DNA of 60,372 bases from Methylotetracoccus oryzae (GTDB lineage Bacteria; Pseudomonadota; Gammaproteobacteria; Methylococcales; Methylococcaceae), in NCBI RefSeq assembly GCF_006175985.1, contig NZ_SRSH01000026.1, positions 1-60,372 on the forward strand, given 5' to 3'. The position numbers and the translations under genes were made by a program. Shown here piece by piece: positions 37,306 through 46,730 of this stretch. How positions within the stretch are numbered: the first letter of the stretch is position 1; the number at the start of each line of letters is the position of its first letter. The notes under the pieces were generated by a model. It ran no database searches. It was not told where the DNA came from and saw only the letters and a list, made by a program, of their open reading frames with translations.

Positions 37306-38043
37306 TCAGCGAGCCCCCGTCAGTGGCACGAAGGCAACCGGCAGAATCTCCTCGACGGCAATCCGCCCGTTCGGCTGCTTCGTCACCAACATCAGTGACT
37401 GCACTGCGAAGGCTTCACCGACGGGGATCACCAACCACCCACCGGGCTTCAGTTGCGCCAGCAACGGCGGTGGAATGCTGGAGGGGGCCGCGGTGACGAT
37501 AACCGCATCGAAGGGTGCGTGCTCGGACCAACCCTGGTAGCCATCGCCGATGCGCGGCGTCACCCGCGAGTACCCCAGCCGGGACAAGGTCTCTGCAGCC
37601 CGGCGCCCCAGTTCCGGATCGATCTCTATCGTATAGACGCGATCGACCAACTCGGCCAGAACGGCCGCCTGGTATCCGGAGCCGGTGCCGATTTCGAGCA
37701 CGCGGTCACCCGGCTTGAGCCGCAGCAAATCGGTCATCAGCGCTACGATGAAAGGCTGCGAGATCGTCTGTCCGCCACCGATGGGCAACGGCCGATTCTC
37801 GTAAGCGCGGGACTTGAGCGGATCCGGCACGAACTCGTGACGCGGAACCCGGCCCAAGGCTGCCAGCACGCGTTCATCGAACGCGGGTGACCCGAGCTCG
37901 CCGGCCAGTTGCGAGCGCTGCGTTCGCAGTTCGTCGATCAGTCGAGCGCGCGCTTCCGTCGGAGTGGTCGCCGCATGGGCGAGGCCCCCGCACAACGCGG
38001 TCAGGCAAGGCAGGGCACGCATCAGGATCGCTAGAGAAGACAT
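37306..38043 (-). CDS. pcm: Protein-L-isoaspartate O-methyltransferase, exported form
   Basis: A 245-residue SAM-dependent enzyme that repairs isoaspartyl residues. Motifs: [66 protein letters not shown] and [12 protein letters not shown]. The N-terminus [24 protein letters not shown] looks like a cleavable signal peptide with AHA at the cut site, pointing to the periplasm; the usual enzyme is cytosolic. Upstream of the membrane spermidine-synthase-like gene. Confidence 0.9.
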   Translation of the reverse strand: MSSLAILMRALPCLTALCGGLAHAATTPTEARARLIDELRTQRSQLAGELGSPAFDERVLAALGRVPRHEFVPDPLKSRAYENRPLPIGGGQTISQPFIVALMTDLLRLKPGDRVLEIGTGSGYQAAVLAELVDRVYTIEIDPELGRRAAETLSRLGYSRVTPRIGDGYQGWSEHAPFDAVIVTAAPSSIPPPLLAQLKPGGWLVIPVGEAFAVQSLMLVTKQPNGRIAVEEILPVAFVPLTGAR

Positions 38044-38164
38044 TGGGAACGGCCTATCGTGCTCTTGGAGACAGCGACCGGTGGCTGACCGGGACTGGGG
38101 CGGCGACGACCCGGGCTCCGGTCATCCATATGAGCCCTATCGAAGCGATCCCCCTGGTAGCCCG

Positions 38165-39430
38165 TTAGTCGCATCGGGATTCCTGCATTAGATGCCGCCT
38201 CAGATCATCCAGCGCGGCAGCCGCGGCCTGCATCTGCCGACGCTCGGCGGTGCCGGCAAGCGTCAAGGCACGCACCGAGCTCCCGAGCGGACCAGCCAGA
38301 GCGATCGCCACCGTCGCGGGTGGAGGCAAGCGCTCGACGCTGTCCTGGGTGGGCGATCCCAGAATCGCGAGGGCGTAATCGGCCCCACACCGGGAGCGCA
38401 GCCGTCCGGCCAGGCTGACGGCATCGACCTGCGGATCGGAAAACCGCTCGCCGGGTTCCGCGCCAAGCAGTCGAAACAGCGGCTCGGACCGCGGAGCGAC
38501 TGCCGAATGCAGCAAACAGCCTTGACCCCGACACAGCCAGGCGAGCTGCCCTGCGGTGAACGTTTCGGCAGTCGCGAGCGTCGCGCCTCGCGCGGCGAGA
38601 CATTTGCCGACGACCGCGGCCAGTGAGCCTTCCGCCGCCTCGACATCGCCTATCGCGAACACGCCGTCCCCGATCAGAGCCGCGGCACGCGCCACCAGGG
38701 CTTCGGATTCCCGCGCGGGAAAATCCCAGGGGAACGACAGCTTCACTTCATTCTGATAGACCCCGGCGCGGAAGCCGAGACGCACACCCGGCGGCAGACC
38801 CAGCGGTTCCAGTTTCTGTTGCAGCGCCGACTCGCCGAGACCGAAGGTGCGCAGTACCGTCACCCGGGGCGGCTGCAAGCGGTAACTTTCGATAATCCGG
38901 GCCTCGACACCATGGGTGAACATCGCCTGCATCTCGCTGGGCACCCCCGGAAGAAAAACGAACAGGCAGCGTTCCTGCCGTACGAGGAACCCCGGCGCCG
39001 TGCCCCAATGATTGTCCAGCCGCTGCGAACCCGAGGGCAGCCAGGCCTGCTTGCGATTGACCTCGGCCATCGTGTGTCCGCGACGGGCGAAATAGGCTTC
39101 GACCTGCTCCAAGGCCACCGGATCGAGCGCCAGCGGGCGGTCGAAAGCCGTGGCGACAGCGGCGGCCGTCAAATCGTCGACGGTCGGGCCCAGCCCCCCG
39201 GTCCCGATACACAGGTCCGAGCGGCCCGCAATCACGCGCAATTGCTCGACCATCGGCTCCAGCCGGTCGCCGACCGCGCTGTGGTGGATCACGTCGAAGC
39301 CCAGTCGTGTGACCGCGCGGGCCAGCCAGGCCGCATTCGTATCGGCAATCTGGCCGGTCAGTACCTCGTCCCCCTGCGAAAAGATCTCGGCTACGGCATT
39401 GCTCACGGTGCTGGGTACCAGTTGACTCAT
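38165..39430 (-). CDS. CinA-like protein (MoaB/MogA-fold domain plus degenerate C-terminal domain)
   Basis: A 421-residue protein. The N-terminal domain has the CinA signatures IFSQGDEVLTGQIADTNA, IGTGGLGPTVDDLTA and LPGVPSEM. The C-terminal nicotinamide-nucleotide-deamidase domain is recognisable (SLAAVVGKCLAARGATLATAETFTAGQLAWL) but the active-site motif AESCTGG has become AETFTAG and later catalytic positions are also altered, so deamidase activity is doubtful. ATG 39430 begins MSQLVPSTVSNAV. Divergent from the Rap1a-domain gene. Confidence 0.85.
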   Translation of the reverse strand: MSQLVPSTVSNAVAEIFSQGDEVLTGQIADTNAAWLARAVTRLGFDVIHHSAVGDRLEPMVEQLRVIAGRSDLCIGTGGLGPTVDDLTAAAVATAFDRPLALDPVALEQVEAYFARRGHTMAEVNRKQAWLPSGSQRLDNHWGTAPGFLVRQERCLFVFLPGVPSEMQAMFTHGVEARIIESYRLQPPRVTVLRTFGLGESALQQKLEPLGLPPGVRLGFRAGVYQNEVKLSFPWDFPARESEALVARAAALIGDGVFAIGDVEAAEGSLAAVVGKCLAARGATLATAETFTAGQLAWLCRGQGCLLHSAVAPRSEPLFRLLGAEPGERFSDPQVDAVSLAGRLRSRCGADYALAILGSPTQDSVERLPPPATVAIALAGPLGSSVRALTLAGTAERRQMQAAAAALDDLRRHLMQESRCD

Positions 39431-39613
39431 GACGTCGACCGCTAGTTTAACGTCGGCGGCCGACTCCGCGCTGCCTGGACCTGCCTTAACCGCCGTAAAC
39501 GGGGCGCCTGTCCGGAGCCCACGCCGGAAGCTCGAAGGCACGCGGCTTCCCGCGAAGGGCGGATTGGCGGTAATATTCGGCGCACTGATTGGCCTATCCG
39601 GGAAAAGCTGCCG

Positions 39614-40027
39614 ATGTTGCCGAAAGAACTGGGTCGACGCGTTCGATTGTCCGCTCTGGCCGCGTGCGCCACGCTGGGCGCAGGCGCCGCTGCGGGCGCC
39701 ACCAGCCCGTCGAGTTTCGACGTAAAGAACGTCGCCGAACTCGTGGCCTTATGCAGCACGCCGGCCAGCGCCCCGACTTACCGGGAAGCGATCCATTTTT
39801 GTCATGGCTACGTGGTGGGAGCCTATCACTACTACGAAGGTCTCGCCGTGTCGCCGATGTACCAGCCTCTGTTCTGCCCGGACAGCACACAACAGCCTCG
39901 GGACCAGTTCATCGCGGATTTCATCGCGTGGAGCAAGGCACACCCCGAATACGACAAGGACCGCGCCGTGCACATTCTGTTCAAATACATGATCGAAAAA
40001 TGGCCATGCACCCGCGAGGTGCCATGA
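39614..40027 (+). CDS. Rap1a/Tai-type domain exported protein
   Basis: A 137-residue protein with a signal peptide (ALAACATLGAGAAAGA) and a four-cysteine domain: ELVALC, AIHFCHGYVVGAY, PLFCPD and EKWPC. This is the pattern of the Rap1a/Tai immunity family, known for neutralising type VI effectors in the periplasm; many members are orphan. No effector is adjacent. Its stop overlaps the start of the next lipoprotein gene (ATGA). Confidence 0.7.
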   Translation: MLPKELGRRVRLSALAACATLGAGAAAGATSPSSFDVKNVAELVALCSTPASAPTYREAIHFCHGYVVGAYHYYEGLAVSPMYQPLFCPDSTQQPRDQFIADFIAWSKAHPEYDKDRAVHILFKYMIEKWPCTREVP

Positions 40028-40308
40028 TGGCCGTGCGCCCATGCAAGCCCGCGTGGCTGCTGGTGGCCTCGACGGTACTGGGGGGATGCGCTGCCAAAAC
40101 GGCACCGCCACCCGCTGCGGCTGCGGCCCGGGCACCTGTGGGCGCCATCGCCGGGCAGGCGCCACTCGGAGCCGGCACGGGCGCCACCGGAATCGTCGAC
40201 GAAAATTACCTTTACGATCAGCACCAGAAGGCGCAGCAGCAAACCGCCAAGGCTGTTTCCGGCGGCGCCGTGAAGACGCCTCGCCCGCCGTGGTCCTCCG
40301 GACCGTGA
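40024..40308 (+). CDS. Small lipoprotein
   Basis: A 94-residue lipoprotein, signal ending VLGGC (Cys22). The mature part is alanine/proline/glycine-rich and then carries DENYLYDQHQKAQQQTAKAV, likely a short helix. The ATG at 40024 overlaps the upstream Rap1a-type gene, so the two are translated together. No family recognised. Confidence 0.6.
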   Translation: MMAVRPCKPAWLLVASTVLGGCAAKTAPPPAAAAARAPVGAIAGQAPLGAGTGATGIVDENYLYDQHQKAQQQTAKAVSGGAVKTPRPPWSSGP

Positions 40309-40414
40309 CGCTGCGGCTGCTCCGGCGCTCGACGATCCTGAACGACCGGCGCCACGCGGGAATTCCCGCCACCCGATCTTTGTCCCAGCATTGACGTACA
40401 GAACCCTTGGATCG

Positions 40415-41152
40415 ATGAACCGCCTGCTGTCCACCAAACCGATCCCTGTCGACGAGCGTTTGATCGTCGCACTCGACGTACCCACCTGCGAGGCCGCGTT
40501 GGAACTGGTGGACCGGCTCGGCGATGCCGTCCGTTTCTACAAGGTCGGGCTGGAACTGCTGATGACCGGCGACTACTTCGGGCTGGTGGAGCGGTTGAAG
40601 TCGCGCGGCAAGCGCGTTTTCGTGGACCTGAAGTTCTTTGACGTGCCGGAAACCGTTGGCCGGGCCGTCCGCGTGCTCAGCGGCAAGGGCGTCGATTTCG
40701 CGACCGTCCATGGCAATGACGCGATCCTGGAAGCGGCCGTCCGCAACAAGGGCGCCCTGAAGATTCTTGCCGTAACCGTATTGACGAGCCTCGATCGCGG
40801 CGATCTGGACGACCTGGGCTTTGCCTGTGACATCGAATCCCTGGTCTTGTCACGAGCGCGGCGGGCGCTGGAGCTAGGCTGCGACGGGGTCATCTCTTCC
40901 GGCCTGGAGGTCCCCAAGCTGCGGGACGGCGTCGATCAAAAACTGATTGTAGTGTCCCCGGGCATCCGTCCGGTCGACAATCGGCCGGCCGACGACCAGA
41001 AGCGCGTCGTCACGGTCGAGCAGGCCTTCCTGAACGGTGCCGACTACATCGTGGTCGGCCGGCCAATTCGCGATGCCGCCGACCCGCGCGAGGCCGCGCG
41101 GTCGATTCAGTCACAGATCGCGCCGTTGTTCGAGCGGCCCGGAACGGTTTGA
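40415..41152 (+). CDS. pyrF: Orotidine 5'-phosphate decarboxylase
   Basis: A 245-residue TIM-barrel decarboxylase forming UMP. It has LIVALDVPTCEAALELVD, FYKVGLELL, the catalytic cluster FVDLKFFDVPETV and VSPGIRPVDN plus GADYIVVGRPIRDA. ATG 40415 gives MNRLLSTKPIP; an earlier TTG at 40391 is less likely. The 106-base gap upstream shows no other gene. Confidence 0.95.
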   Translation: MNRLLSTKPIPVDERLIVALDVPTCEAALELVDRLGDAVRFYKVGLELLMTGDYFGLVERLKSRGKRVFVDLKFFDVPETVGRAVRVLSGKGVDFATVHGNDAILEAAVRNKGALKILAVTVLTSLDRGDLDDLGFACDIESLVLSRARRALELGCDGVISSGLEVPKLRDGVDQKLIVVSPGIRPVDNRPADDQKRVVTVEQAFLNGADYIVVGRPIRDAADPREAARSIQSQIAPLFERPGTV

Positions 41153-41249
41153 ACCGCACCCGCATCGCTACGCCGGGCGGCCCCGACCGCTAACGGCGTC
41201 ATTTCGCTTTCCCTGATGCCTCTTCCGTCCGCGCCAAAGGCTGCGACCC

Positions 41250-41972
41250 ATGCACGAACTAGCCAACGCGTTTAGTACCTCCTATCTGGTGGCCCTGTTG
41301 ATGGGGCTGTTCAGCTCGCTGCACTGCCTCGGCATGTGCGGCTCCATCATCGGCTCGTTGACGCTGAGCCTGCGGCAGGAGATTCGCGAGCAGAAATCCA
41401 CGCTGATGCCCTTCGTGTTGAGTTACAACCTGGGACGCATCAGCAGCTACGCCATCGGCGGATTACTGGCCGGCATGCTGCATCACGTGCTGACGCTGCC
41501 CTTCGGCGAAGGTCATGGCCATCGTCTGCTGCAGATCCTGTCCGCCGTCGTCATGGCGGCCGCGGGCCTGCATATTGCAGGGTGGTTCCAGCGATTTGCC
41601 TATATCGAGAAGTTCGGCGCACATTTCTGGAAGCGCATCGAACCCTACGGACGCCGTGTGATTCCGGTCGAGACACTGGGACAGGCCTATCTCTTCGGGC
41701 TGGTTTGGGGCTGGCTTCCGTGCGGTCTGGTGTATACCGCGCTGGCACTGGCAGCGACCTCCGACAGCGTGTTGCGCAGCACCTTGACAATGCTCGCCTT
41801 TGGCGTCGGCACTTTGCCTGCGGTGTTCGGGGTCGGTATAATGACCAGTCTGCTAGTGCGGCTATCAAGAATGAATAAATTTCGCCAGGTGACGGGTCTA
41901 ATCCTCATCGCCCTGGCGCTGCTGGCAGCTTTCCCATGGCTGAATCCCATGGTGATGCACGGTATTCATTGA
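41250..41972 (+). CDS. SafE/TauE (DsbD-like) membrane protein
   Basis: A 240-residue protein with six membrane helices and the N-terminal motif GLFSSLHCLGMCGSIIG, the CcoH/UreH-2 type. Members of this group associate with copper delivery or cytochrome oxidase assembly. ATG 41250. Thirteen bases upstream of a sigma-54 activator gene on the same strand. Unlike the homologue at 13652, it has no cupredoxin extension. Confidence 0.82.
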   Translation: MHELANAFSTSYLVALLMGLFSSLHCLGMCGSIIGSLTLSLRQEIREQKSTLMPFVLSYNLGRISSYAIGGLLAGMLHHVLTLPFGEGHGHRLLQILSAVVMAAAGLHIAGWFQRFAYIEKFGAHFWKRIEPYGRRVIPVETLGQAYLFGLVWGWLPCGLVYTALALAATSDSVLRSTLTMLAFGVGTLPAVFGVGIMTSLLVRLSRMNKFRQVTGLILIALALLAAFPWLNPMVMHGIH

Positions 41973-41984
41973 AGAGGTGAGGTT

Positions 41985-42926
41985 ATGTTCGAGGCTTTGA
42001 TCGGGCAATCGCCCAATTTCGAGGCTCTGTTGCGCAGTGCGCGCATGGTAGCCGCCACGGATGTGACCGTCCTGATCGTCGGGGAAACCGGCACCGGCAA
42101 GGAAGTCCTCGCCAGTGCGCTGCGCCAACAGAGCCCACGGTCGGACGAGGCCTTCGTTACGCTGAACTGTGCCGCCCTGCCGGAAGCCCTGGCCGAATCG
42201 GAACTGTTCGGGCATCGCAAGGGTTCGTTTACCGGCGCCGTCGCGCACCAGGTCGGGCGACTGCCGGCGGCGCACGGGGGAACGCTGTTCCTTGACGAAG
42301 TCGACTCGCTGGCGATTCCGCTGCAGGCGAAATTGCTGCGCTTCCTGGAATCGGGTGAAATTCAGCCGGTCGGCGACACGACCTCGCAACGTGTCGATGT
42401 CCGCGTGATCGCGGCGACTAATGCCGACCTGCACGCGAGAATCGGTCGCGGCGAGTTCCGCAAGGATCTCTACTACCGCCTCAACGTGGTGCCCCTCGAA
42501 ATTCCACCACTGCGTGAGCGTGTCGGCGACATCCAGTTGCTATTGAACCACTTCATGAACATGTTCGCCCAGGAGCACCGCCTGCCGGTGGCAACCTTCA
42601 GTCGGTCGGCGATGAGCCGGTTGTGCAGCTATCCATGGCCCGGCAACGTGCGCGAACTTCGCAACGTCTGCGAGCGCCTGTCGATCCTGATGGCCGGCCG
42701 CGTAATCGAGGAGAACAACCTGCCCGGGGAAATCTCTCACCGTATGCCGGAGAACAAGCCGCTGTTCTCCCTGCCGGAGTTCGGTATCGAACTGGAGCAA
42801 CTGGAAGTCGACCTGATCAAGCAGGCCCTCCACCGTACCAACGGGAACCGCAGCCGCTCGGCCCGGCTGCTGGGCATCTCGCGCGACACCCTGCTCTACC
42901 GCATGCAGAAGCACGGGATCACCTGA
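41985..42926 (+). CDS. Sigma-54-dependent activator without receiver domain
   Basis: A 313-residue bEBP consisting almost entirely of the AAA+ domain and a Fis-type helix-turn-helix. Walker A GETGTGKEV, the sigma-54 loop GSFTGA (GAFTGA variant) in HRKGSFTGAVA, Walker B GGTLFLDEVD, and YYRLNVVPLEIPPLRERVGD; the C-terminal HTH is NRSRSARLLGISRDTLLYRMQ. Lacking an input domain, like PspF, it must be controlled by an interacting protein or constitutively. GAAGAGGTGAGG precedes the ATG. Confidence 0.88.
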   Translation: MFEALIGQSPNFEALLRSARMVAATDVTVLIVGETGTGKEVLASALRQQSPRSDEAFVTLNCAALPEALAESELFGHRKGSFTGAVAHQVGRLPAAHGGTLFLDEVDSLAIPLQAKLLRFLESGEIQPVGDTTSQRVDVRVIAATNADLHARIGRGEFRKDLYYRLNVVPLEIPPLRERVGDIQLLLNHFMNMFAQEHRLPVATFSRSAMSRLCSYPWPGNVRELRNVCERLSILMAGRVIEENNLPGEISHRMPENKPLFSLPEFGIELEQLEVDLIKQALHRTNGNRSRSARLLGISRDTLLYRMQKHGIT

Positions 42927-43448
42927 CATTTAAAACGTCGCCTTTCACCGGTGCGCGGGACTCCAGCGCACGACCCCATCGTCCACTCGACTCAACCGCC
43001 GAGTACCGCGGGCACAATGGACTCAGGGGGGCCATGGCAGGCCATACCCAGTCCGTGCTGCCTCGGCACCCTGTCCCTGATTTCCGCCCACACAGCCGTA
43101 AAGTCACCCGCCCGGATCGGGTCGCCGGCCGTTCGGTTACCTGCTGTCTCACCCGCCGGAGCTGCGGTCACCCCGCAAGGTCTCGAACGATAGCGACCGC
43201 GTGTCGCTCGCTCCCTAAAGACCTCGCGGTGGCCATCGGGGACGCATCGGCCAGTACCGAGCGCAGCAACGGCGGGCGCGGTTGCTCAGCGAACGAGGCA
43301 ACCCTCGCGTCAACCGCTGTCGTGTCCGCACCAACCCAACCGCCCGTGTCTGAGCCTCACCTGACCATCCCGTCGCCGGCATGCGACGGGAGCCGACGCG
43401 AGTCCACGCAGTCATCCCACGGCGACCGACAGGCGTAAAATCCCTCGC
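42927..43448. other. Intergenic region without a supported gene
   Basis: These 522 bases separate the sigma-54 activator from corA. Open frames here have no recognisable protein pattern. A perfect 8-bp GC hairpin CCCGTCGC/GCGACGGG lies at 43369-43376/43383-43390, about 60 bases before corA; no U-run follows. Nothing else seen. Confidence 0.4.
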
Positions 43449-44417
43449 ATGATCACTGCGCTGTGCCTGAGTGGCGAGAAAAGGACGGTTGACGAAGTGT
43501 CTATCCGCGCCGTCAGCGAGTTGCGCACGAACCCCGCCAATGTCATCTGGGTCGACGTCAACGATCCGACCGGGCGAGACTTCCTCGATCTGGCCGAGGA
43601 ATTCCAGTTTCACCCGATGTCGATACAGGATTGCCGGGGCGGGCACCAGCGTCCGACGATCCAGGAGTACCCTGGTTATTATCTGATCGTGCTATACGAA
43701 GCCGAGCTGGCCGGACCAGAGGACCGTCTGGAACTCCGAGAGCTCAGCCTGTTTCTCGGCTCGAACTACCTCGTCACGGTGCACAGCAAGCCACTGCGGG
43801 CGATCACGGCAACTCGCCGCCACTGGCCGACCTGGATCGATCGCGCCGAACTCGGTGCCGGCCTCCCGGCCTACCTGCTGTTCGACGCCGTCGTCGATGA
43901 CTATATGCCGCTGCTCGACCTATTGACCGAGCGTGCGGATGAACTCGTCGATGCGGTGTTTGGCGATTTCCAGCCGGAGGTGATGCGTGAAATTTTCGTA
44001 ATCAAGCGTCAATTGCTGTACATCCGGCGCGGTGTGCTGCCCTTGCGCGACGTGTTCAACCTGCTACTGCGCCGGGAGCAACCGCTGTTCGCGCGCGAGA
44101 TCCATGCTTATTTCCAGGATATCTTTCATAATCTGCTGCGTGTCGGCGATATGGTCGACAGTCTGAGAGACTTACTGGCTTCGGCTATGGACGCGTACCT
44201 GTCCGTGTCGGGCGCCCGCATGAACACGATCATGAAGCGACTGACCTCGATCTCGACGATCTTGATGTCGGCGTCTCTGATCGCGGGCATTTATGGCATG
44301 AACTTCGAGCAGATGCCGGAACTTGAATGGCAGTATGGTTACGTGTTCGCACTGCTGTCGATGATCGGCGTAGGCCTGGCGATTTACCTTTATCTCCGCC
44401 GCATCAAATGGCTGTAA
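43449..44417 (+). CDS. corA: CorA family magnesium/cobalt transporter
   Basis: A 322-residue pentameric channel subunit. A large cytoplasmic domain is followed by two C-terminal membrane helices; the signature YGMNF lies between them at about residue 284, preceded by ARMNTIMKRLTSISTILM. The C-terminus YLYLRRIKWL is typical. ATG 43449. The last ten bases overlap a small membrane-protein gene. Confidence 0.95.
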   Translation: MITALCLSGEKRTVDEVSIRAVSELRTNPANVIWVDVNDPTGRDFLDLAEEFQFHPMSIQDCRGGHQRPTIQEYPGYYLIVLYEAELAGPEDRLELRELSLFLGSNYLVTVHSKPLRAITATRRHWPTWIDRAELGAGLPAYLLFDAVVDDYMPLLDLLTERADELVDAVFGDFQPEVMREIFVIKRQLLYIRRGVLPLRDVFNLLLRREQPLFAREIHAYFQDIFHNLLRVGDMVDSLRDLLASAMDAYLSVSGARMNTIMKRLTSISTILMSASLIAGIYGMNFEQMPELEWQYGYVFALLSMIGVGLAIYLYLRRIKWL

Positions 44418-44779
44418 GAAAGGCGAGAAAGCGCCTCGCAAGCGTTGACCCCAACGCCCGCGCCAAACGTCGGCAACGTGCGCTGGTCGCCTCGCGTCTG
44501 GCTCCCGAGGAAGAGCAAAGGCCGCGCGGCATGCAGGCCGCCACTGGCATACCCATCGTCGACGTTCCCGCGGAGACGACAGACCCCGACTTCGTGGATG
44601 GCTCGTTGATTTTCGATGGCAAGCATTTCGACCTTCCGCATCAGATCGTCAGCGCCGAAGATGCCGGCGAGCGAGATCCCTGGCTGAACCCGGTCATGAT
44701 CGTCGTGCTGACCATTAGCCTCGGATTCACTGCCTTCATTGCCTACCTGATCTCGCTCCGTTCCAGCGGACCGGTTTGA
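44408..44779 (+). CDS. Small single-pass membrane protein
   Basis: A 123-residue protein starting with a very basic stretch (MAVRKARKRLASVDPNARAKRRQR), an acidic middle, and a C-terminal membrane helix (NPVMIVVLTISLGFTAFIAYLI). ATG 44408 overlaps the end of corA by ten bases, implying coupling. A basic N-terminus near the ribosome and tail anchor suggest a regulatory accessory of the transporter, but this is inference. Confidence 0.6.
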   Translation: MAVRKARKRLASVDPNARAKRRQRALVASRLAPEEEQRPRGMQAATGIPIVDVPAETTDPDFVDGSLIFDGKHFDLPHQIVSAEDAGERDPWLNPVMIVVLTISLGFTAFIAYLISLRSSGPV

Positions 44780-45116
44780 TGCGGTACCGGGCGGTCACCG
44801 GCCTTCGAGTCGCAAGACGCTTTCGGCAGCACGCCGAGCGGTCACGCAATGCGAACGCGGCACATCCTCGCCATCGGCGAGATCGCGTCACGACGCCCGG
44901 CGGGATGAGGTTCGGCGAGAGGCGCCTGACGCACGATGCCATGTGATGACCGTAACGGCCGAAAACGCCAACCAACAATGGGGACTTGATGAGAACGCAT
45001 CGCAGCAAAGACCAGCCTCTCCGCACAGCAGTACCAATCGGCACGCGGCTTGCCACCGTGGCTCGACCGACGCCCCTGACCGCCACCCGCAACGACGACG
45101 GATCGGAGCCTGACGC
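44780..45116. other. Intergenic region without a supported gene
   Basis: 337 bases upstream of the pyruvate kinase gene. No frame with recognisable protein content and no clear promoter or terminator were identified. Confidence 0.4.
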
Positions 45117-46622
45117 ATGAGTGACCGTCGCTTCTTTGATGATTCCCCTGCGACGAACGCTTTGAACGCGTATCGGGATGTCGCCCGGGGTCACCGTACC
45201 AAGATCGTCGCGACGATCGGTCCGGCCAGCAGTTCCCCGGACGTGCTGCGCAAGATGATGCGGGCCGGTATGGCCGCCGCCCGATTGAACTTCTCCCACG
45301 GCAGCTACGAGGACCATGCGCGAATGATCGCGTTGCTGAGGTCGGTCGCGGCCGAGATGGACACGCCCATCACTTTGCTGCAGGACCTCCAGGGCCCCAA
45401 GATCCGCGTTGCGCAACTGCCGCTGGGAGAGGTTCAGCTCACCGGCGGGCAGATCGTCACGCTGGTGCCCGCGTCCGAATTCGACGGTGCGCCCGGGTGC
45501 ATCCCGATCGACTATGAACTGCTCGCCGAAGACGCTTCGCCCGGCGAACAGGTACTGCTCGATGACGGCCTGCTGGAACTGCGCGTACGCGGGATCCGCG
45601 AACGCCGGGTCGAGTGCGAGGTCGTCGAGGGCGGACTGCTGAAAAGCCGCAAGGGAGTCAACTTCCCGGGCCTGGACCTGCAGTTGCCGGCCATGACCGA
45701 CAAGGACGAGCGCGACCTGGCTTTCGGCCTGTCCCAGGGCGTCGACTGGGTTTCGTTGAGCTTCGTGCGCAAGCCGGAAGATGTGCTGGCGCTGAAAGCC
45801 TTGCTGGCAACCCTCGGCTACGCGGACACGCCGGTCATCGCCAAAATCGAAAAGCCGCAGGCCATCGAAAAGCTCGAGGCCATCGTCGCGGTCAGTGACG
45901 GCATCATGGTGGCGCGCGGTGATCTCGGCGTCGAGATGAGCCCGGAGCGCGTGCCCATGCTACAGAAGCGCATCATCCGGATGTGTAATCTGCGCAGCAT
46001 CCCGGCCATTACGGCCACGCAGATGCTGGACAGCATGATCCGCAATCCACGACCCACGCGGGCCGAGGCCAGCGACGTCGCCAACGCGATCGTCGACGGT
46101 ACCGACGCCGTGATGCTGTCGGGCGAGTCCGCCGTCGGCGAGTATCCCGTGCGGGCCGTCGAAATGCTGGCCCGAATCGCGTGCGACGTCGAAAAGGAAG
46201 TCGAGTTCGCCTGCCTGCCGCCGTCGGACACCGACGAGACGCATGCTCTCAGCGAGGCCCTGAAAGCCATCGACAAGACGATGCGGCTACGCCTGATCGT
46301 AGCCTTTACCAGCAGCGGATATACGGCCCTGCTGGCCTCGAAGGAACGTCCGTCGGTACCGGTGGTGGCGCTGACCCCCAATCGCGGCACCTACCACCGA
46401 CTGAATCTGATCTGGGGCGTGATTCCGCTGCTGATCGACCATCAGGTCGAGACCTTCGAGGATCTGGTACAGCAGGGTGAGCTCAACCTGCTGGAACGGG
46501 GCATGATTACGCCGGGCGACAAGATCCTGATCATGGGCGGCATTCCGTCGCAGCACGCCAAGGGCACGAACTTCCTCAAGATCCATACCGTGGGCTCGGA
46601 CCAACCCGGTCCCGATGACTGA
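45117..46622 (+). CDS. pyk: Pyruvate kinase
   Basis: A 501-residue glycolytic enzyme. Motifs: [40 protein letters not shown], the active-site block [32 protein letters not shown] and [30 protein letters not shown]. It starts with a short extension before the barrel. ATG 45117. A hairpin GCTGACGG/CCGTCGGC with a four-base loop follows directly after the stop (46623-46642), without a U-run. Confidence 0.96.
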   Translation: MSDRRFFDDSPATNALNAYRDVARGHRTKIVATIGPASSSPDVLRKMMRAGMAAARLNFSHGSYEDHARMIALLRSVAAEMDTPITLLQDLQGPKIRVAQLPLGEVQLTGGQIVTLVPASEFDGAPGCIPIDYELLAEDASPGEQVLLDDGLLELRVRGIRERRVECEVVEGGLLKSRKGVNFPGLDLQLPAMTDKDERDLAFGLSQGVDWVSLSFVRKPEDVLALKALLATLGYADTPVIAKIEKPQAIEKLEAIVAVSDGIMVARGDLGVEMSPERVPMLQKRIIRMCNLRSIPAITATQMLDSMIRNPRPTRAEASDVANAIVDGTDAVMLSGESAVGEYPVRAVEMLARIACDVEKEVEFACLPPSDTDETHALSEALKAIDKTMRLRLIVAFTSSGYTALLASKERPSVPVVALTPNRGTYHRLNLIWGVIPLLIDHQVETFEDLVQQGELNLLERGMITPGDKILIMGGIPSQHAKGTNFLKIHTVGSDQPGPDD

Positions 46623-46730
46623 GCTGACGGCCACCCGTCGGCAGCGCCGCGGCCGGGCTGCTCCGGACCGGCGGTATGAATCGACCTGACCGAAAGACAC
46701 TGTCACCCTTCAGCGAGTACGGAGGTGAGC

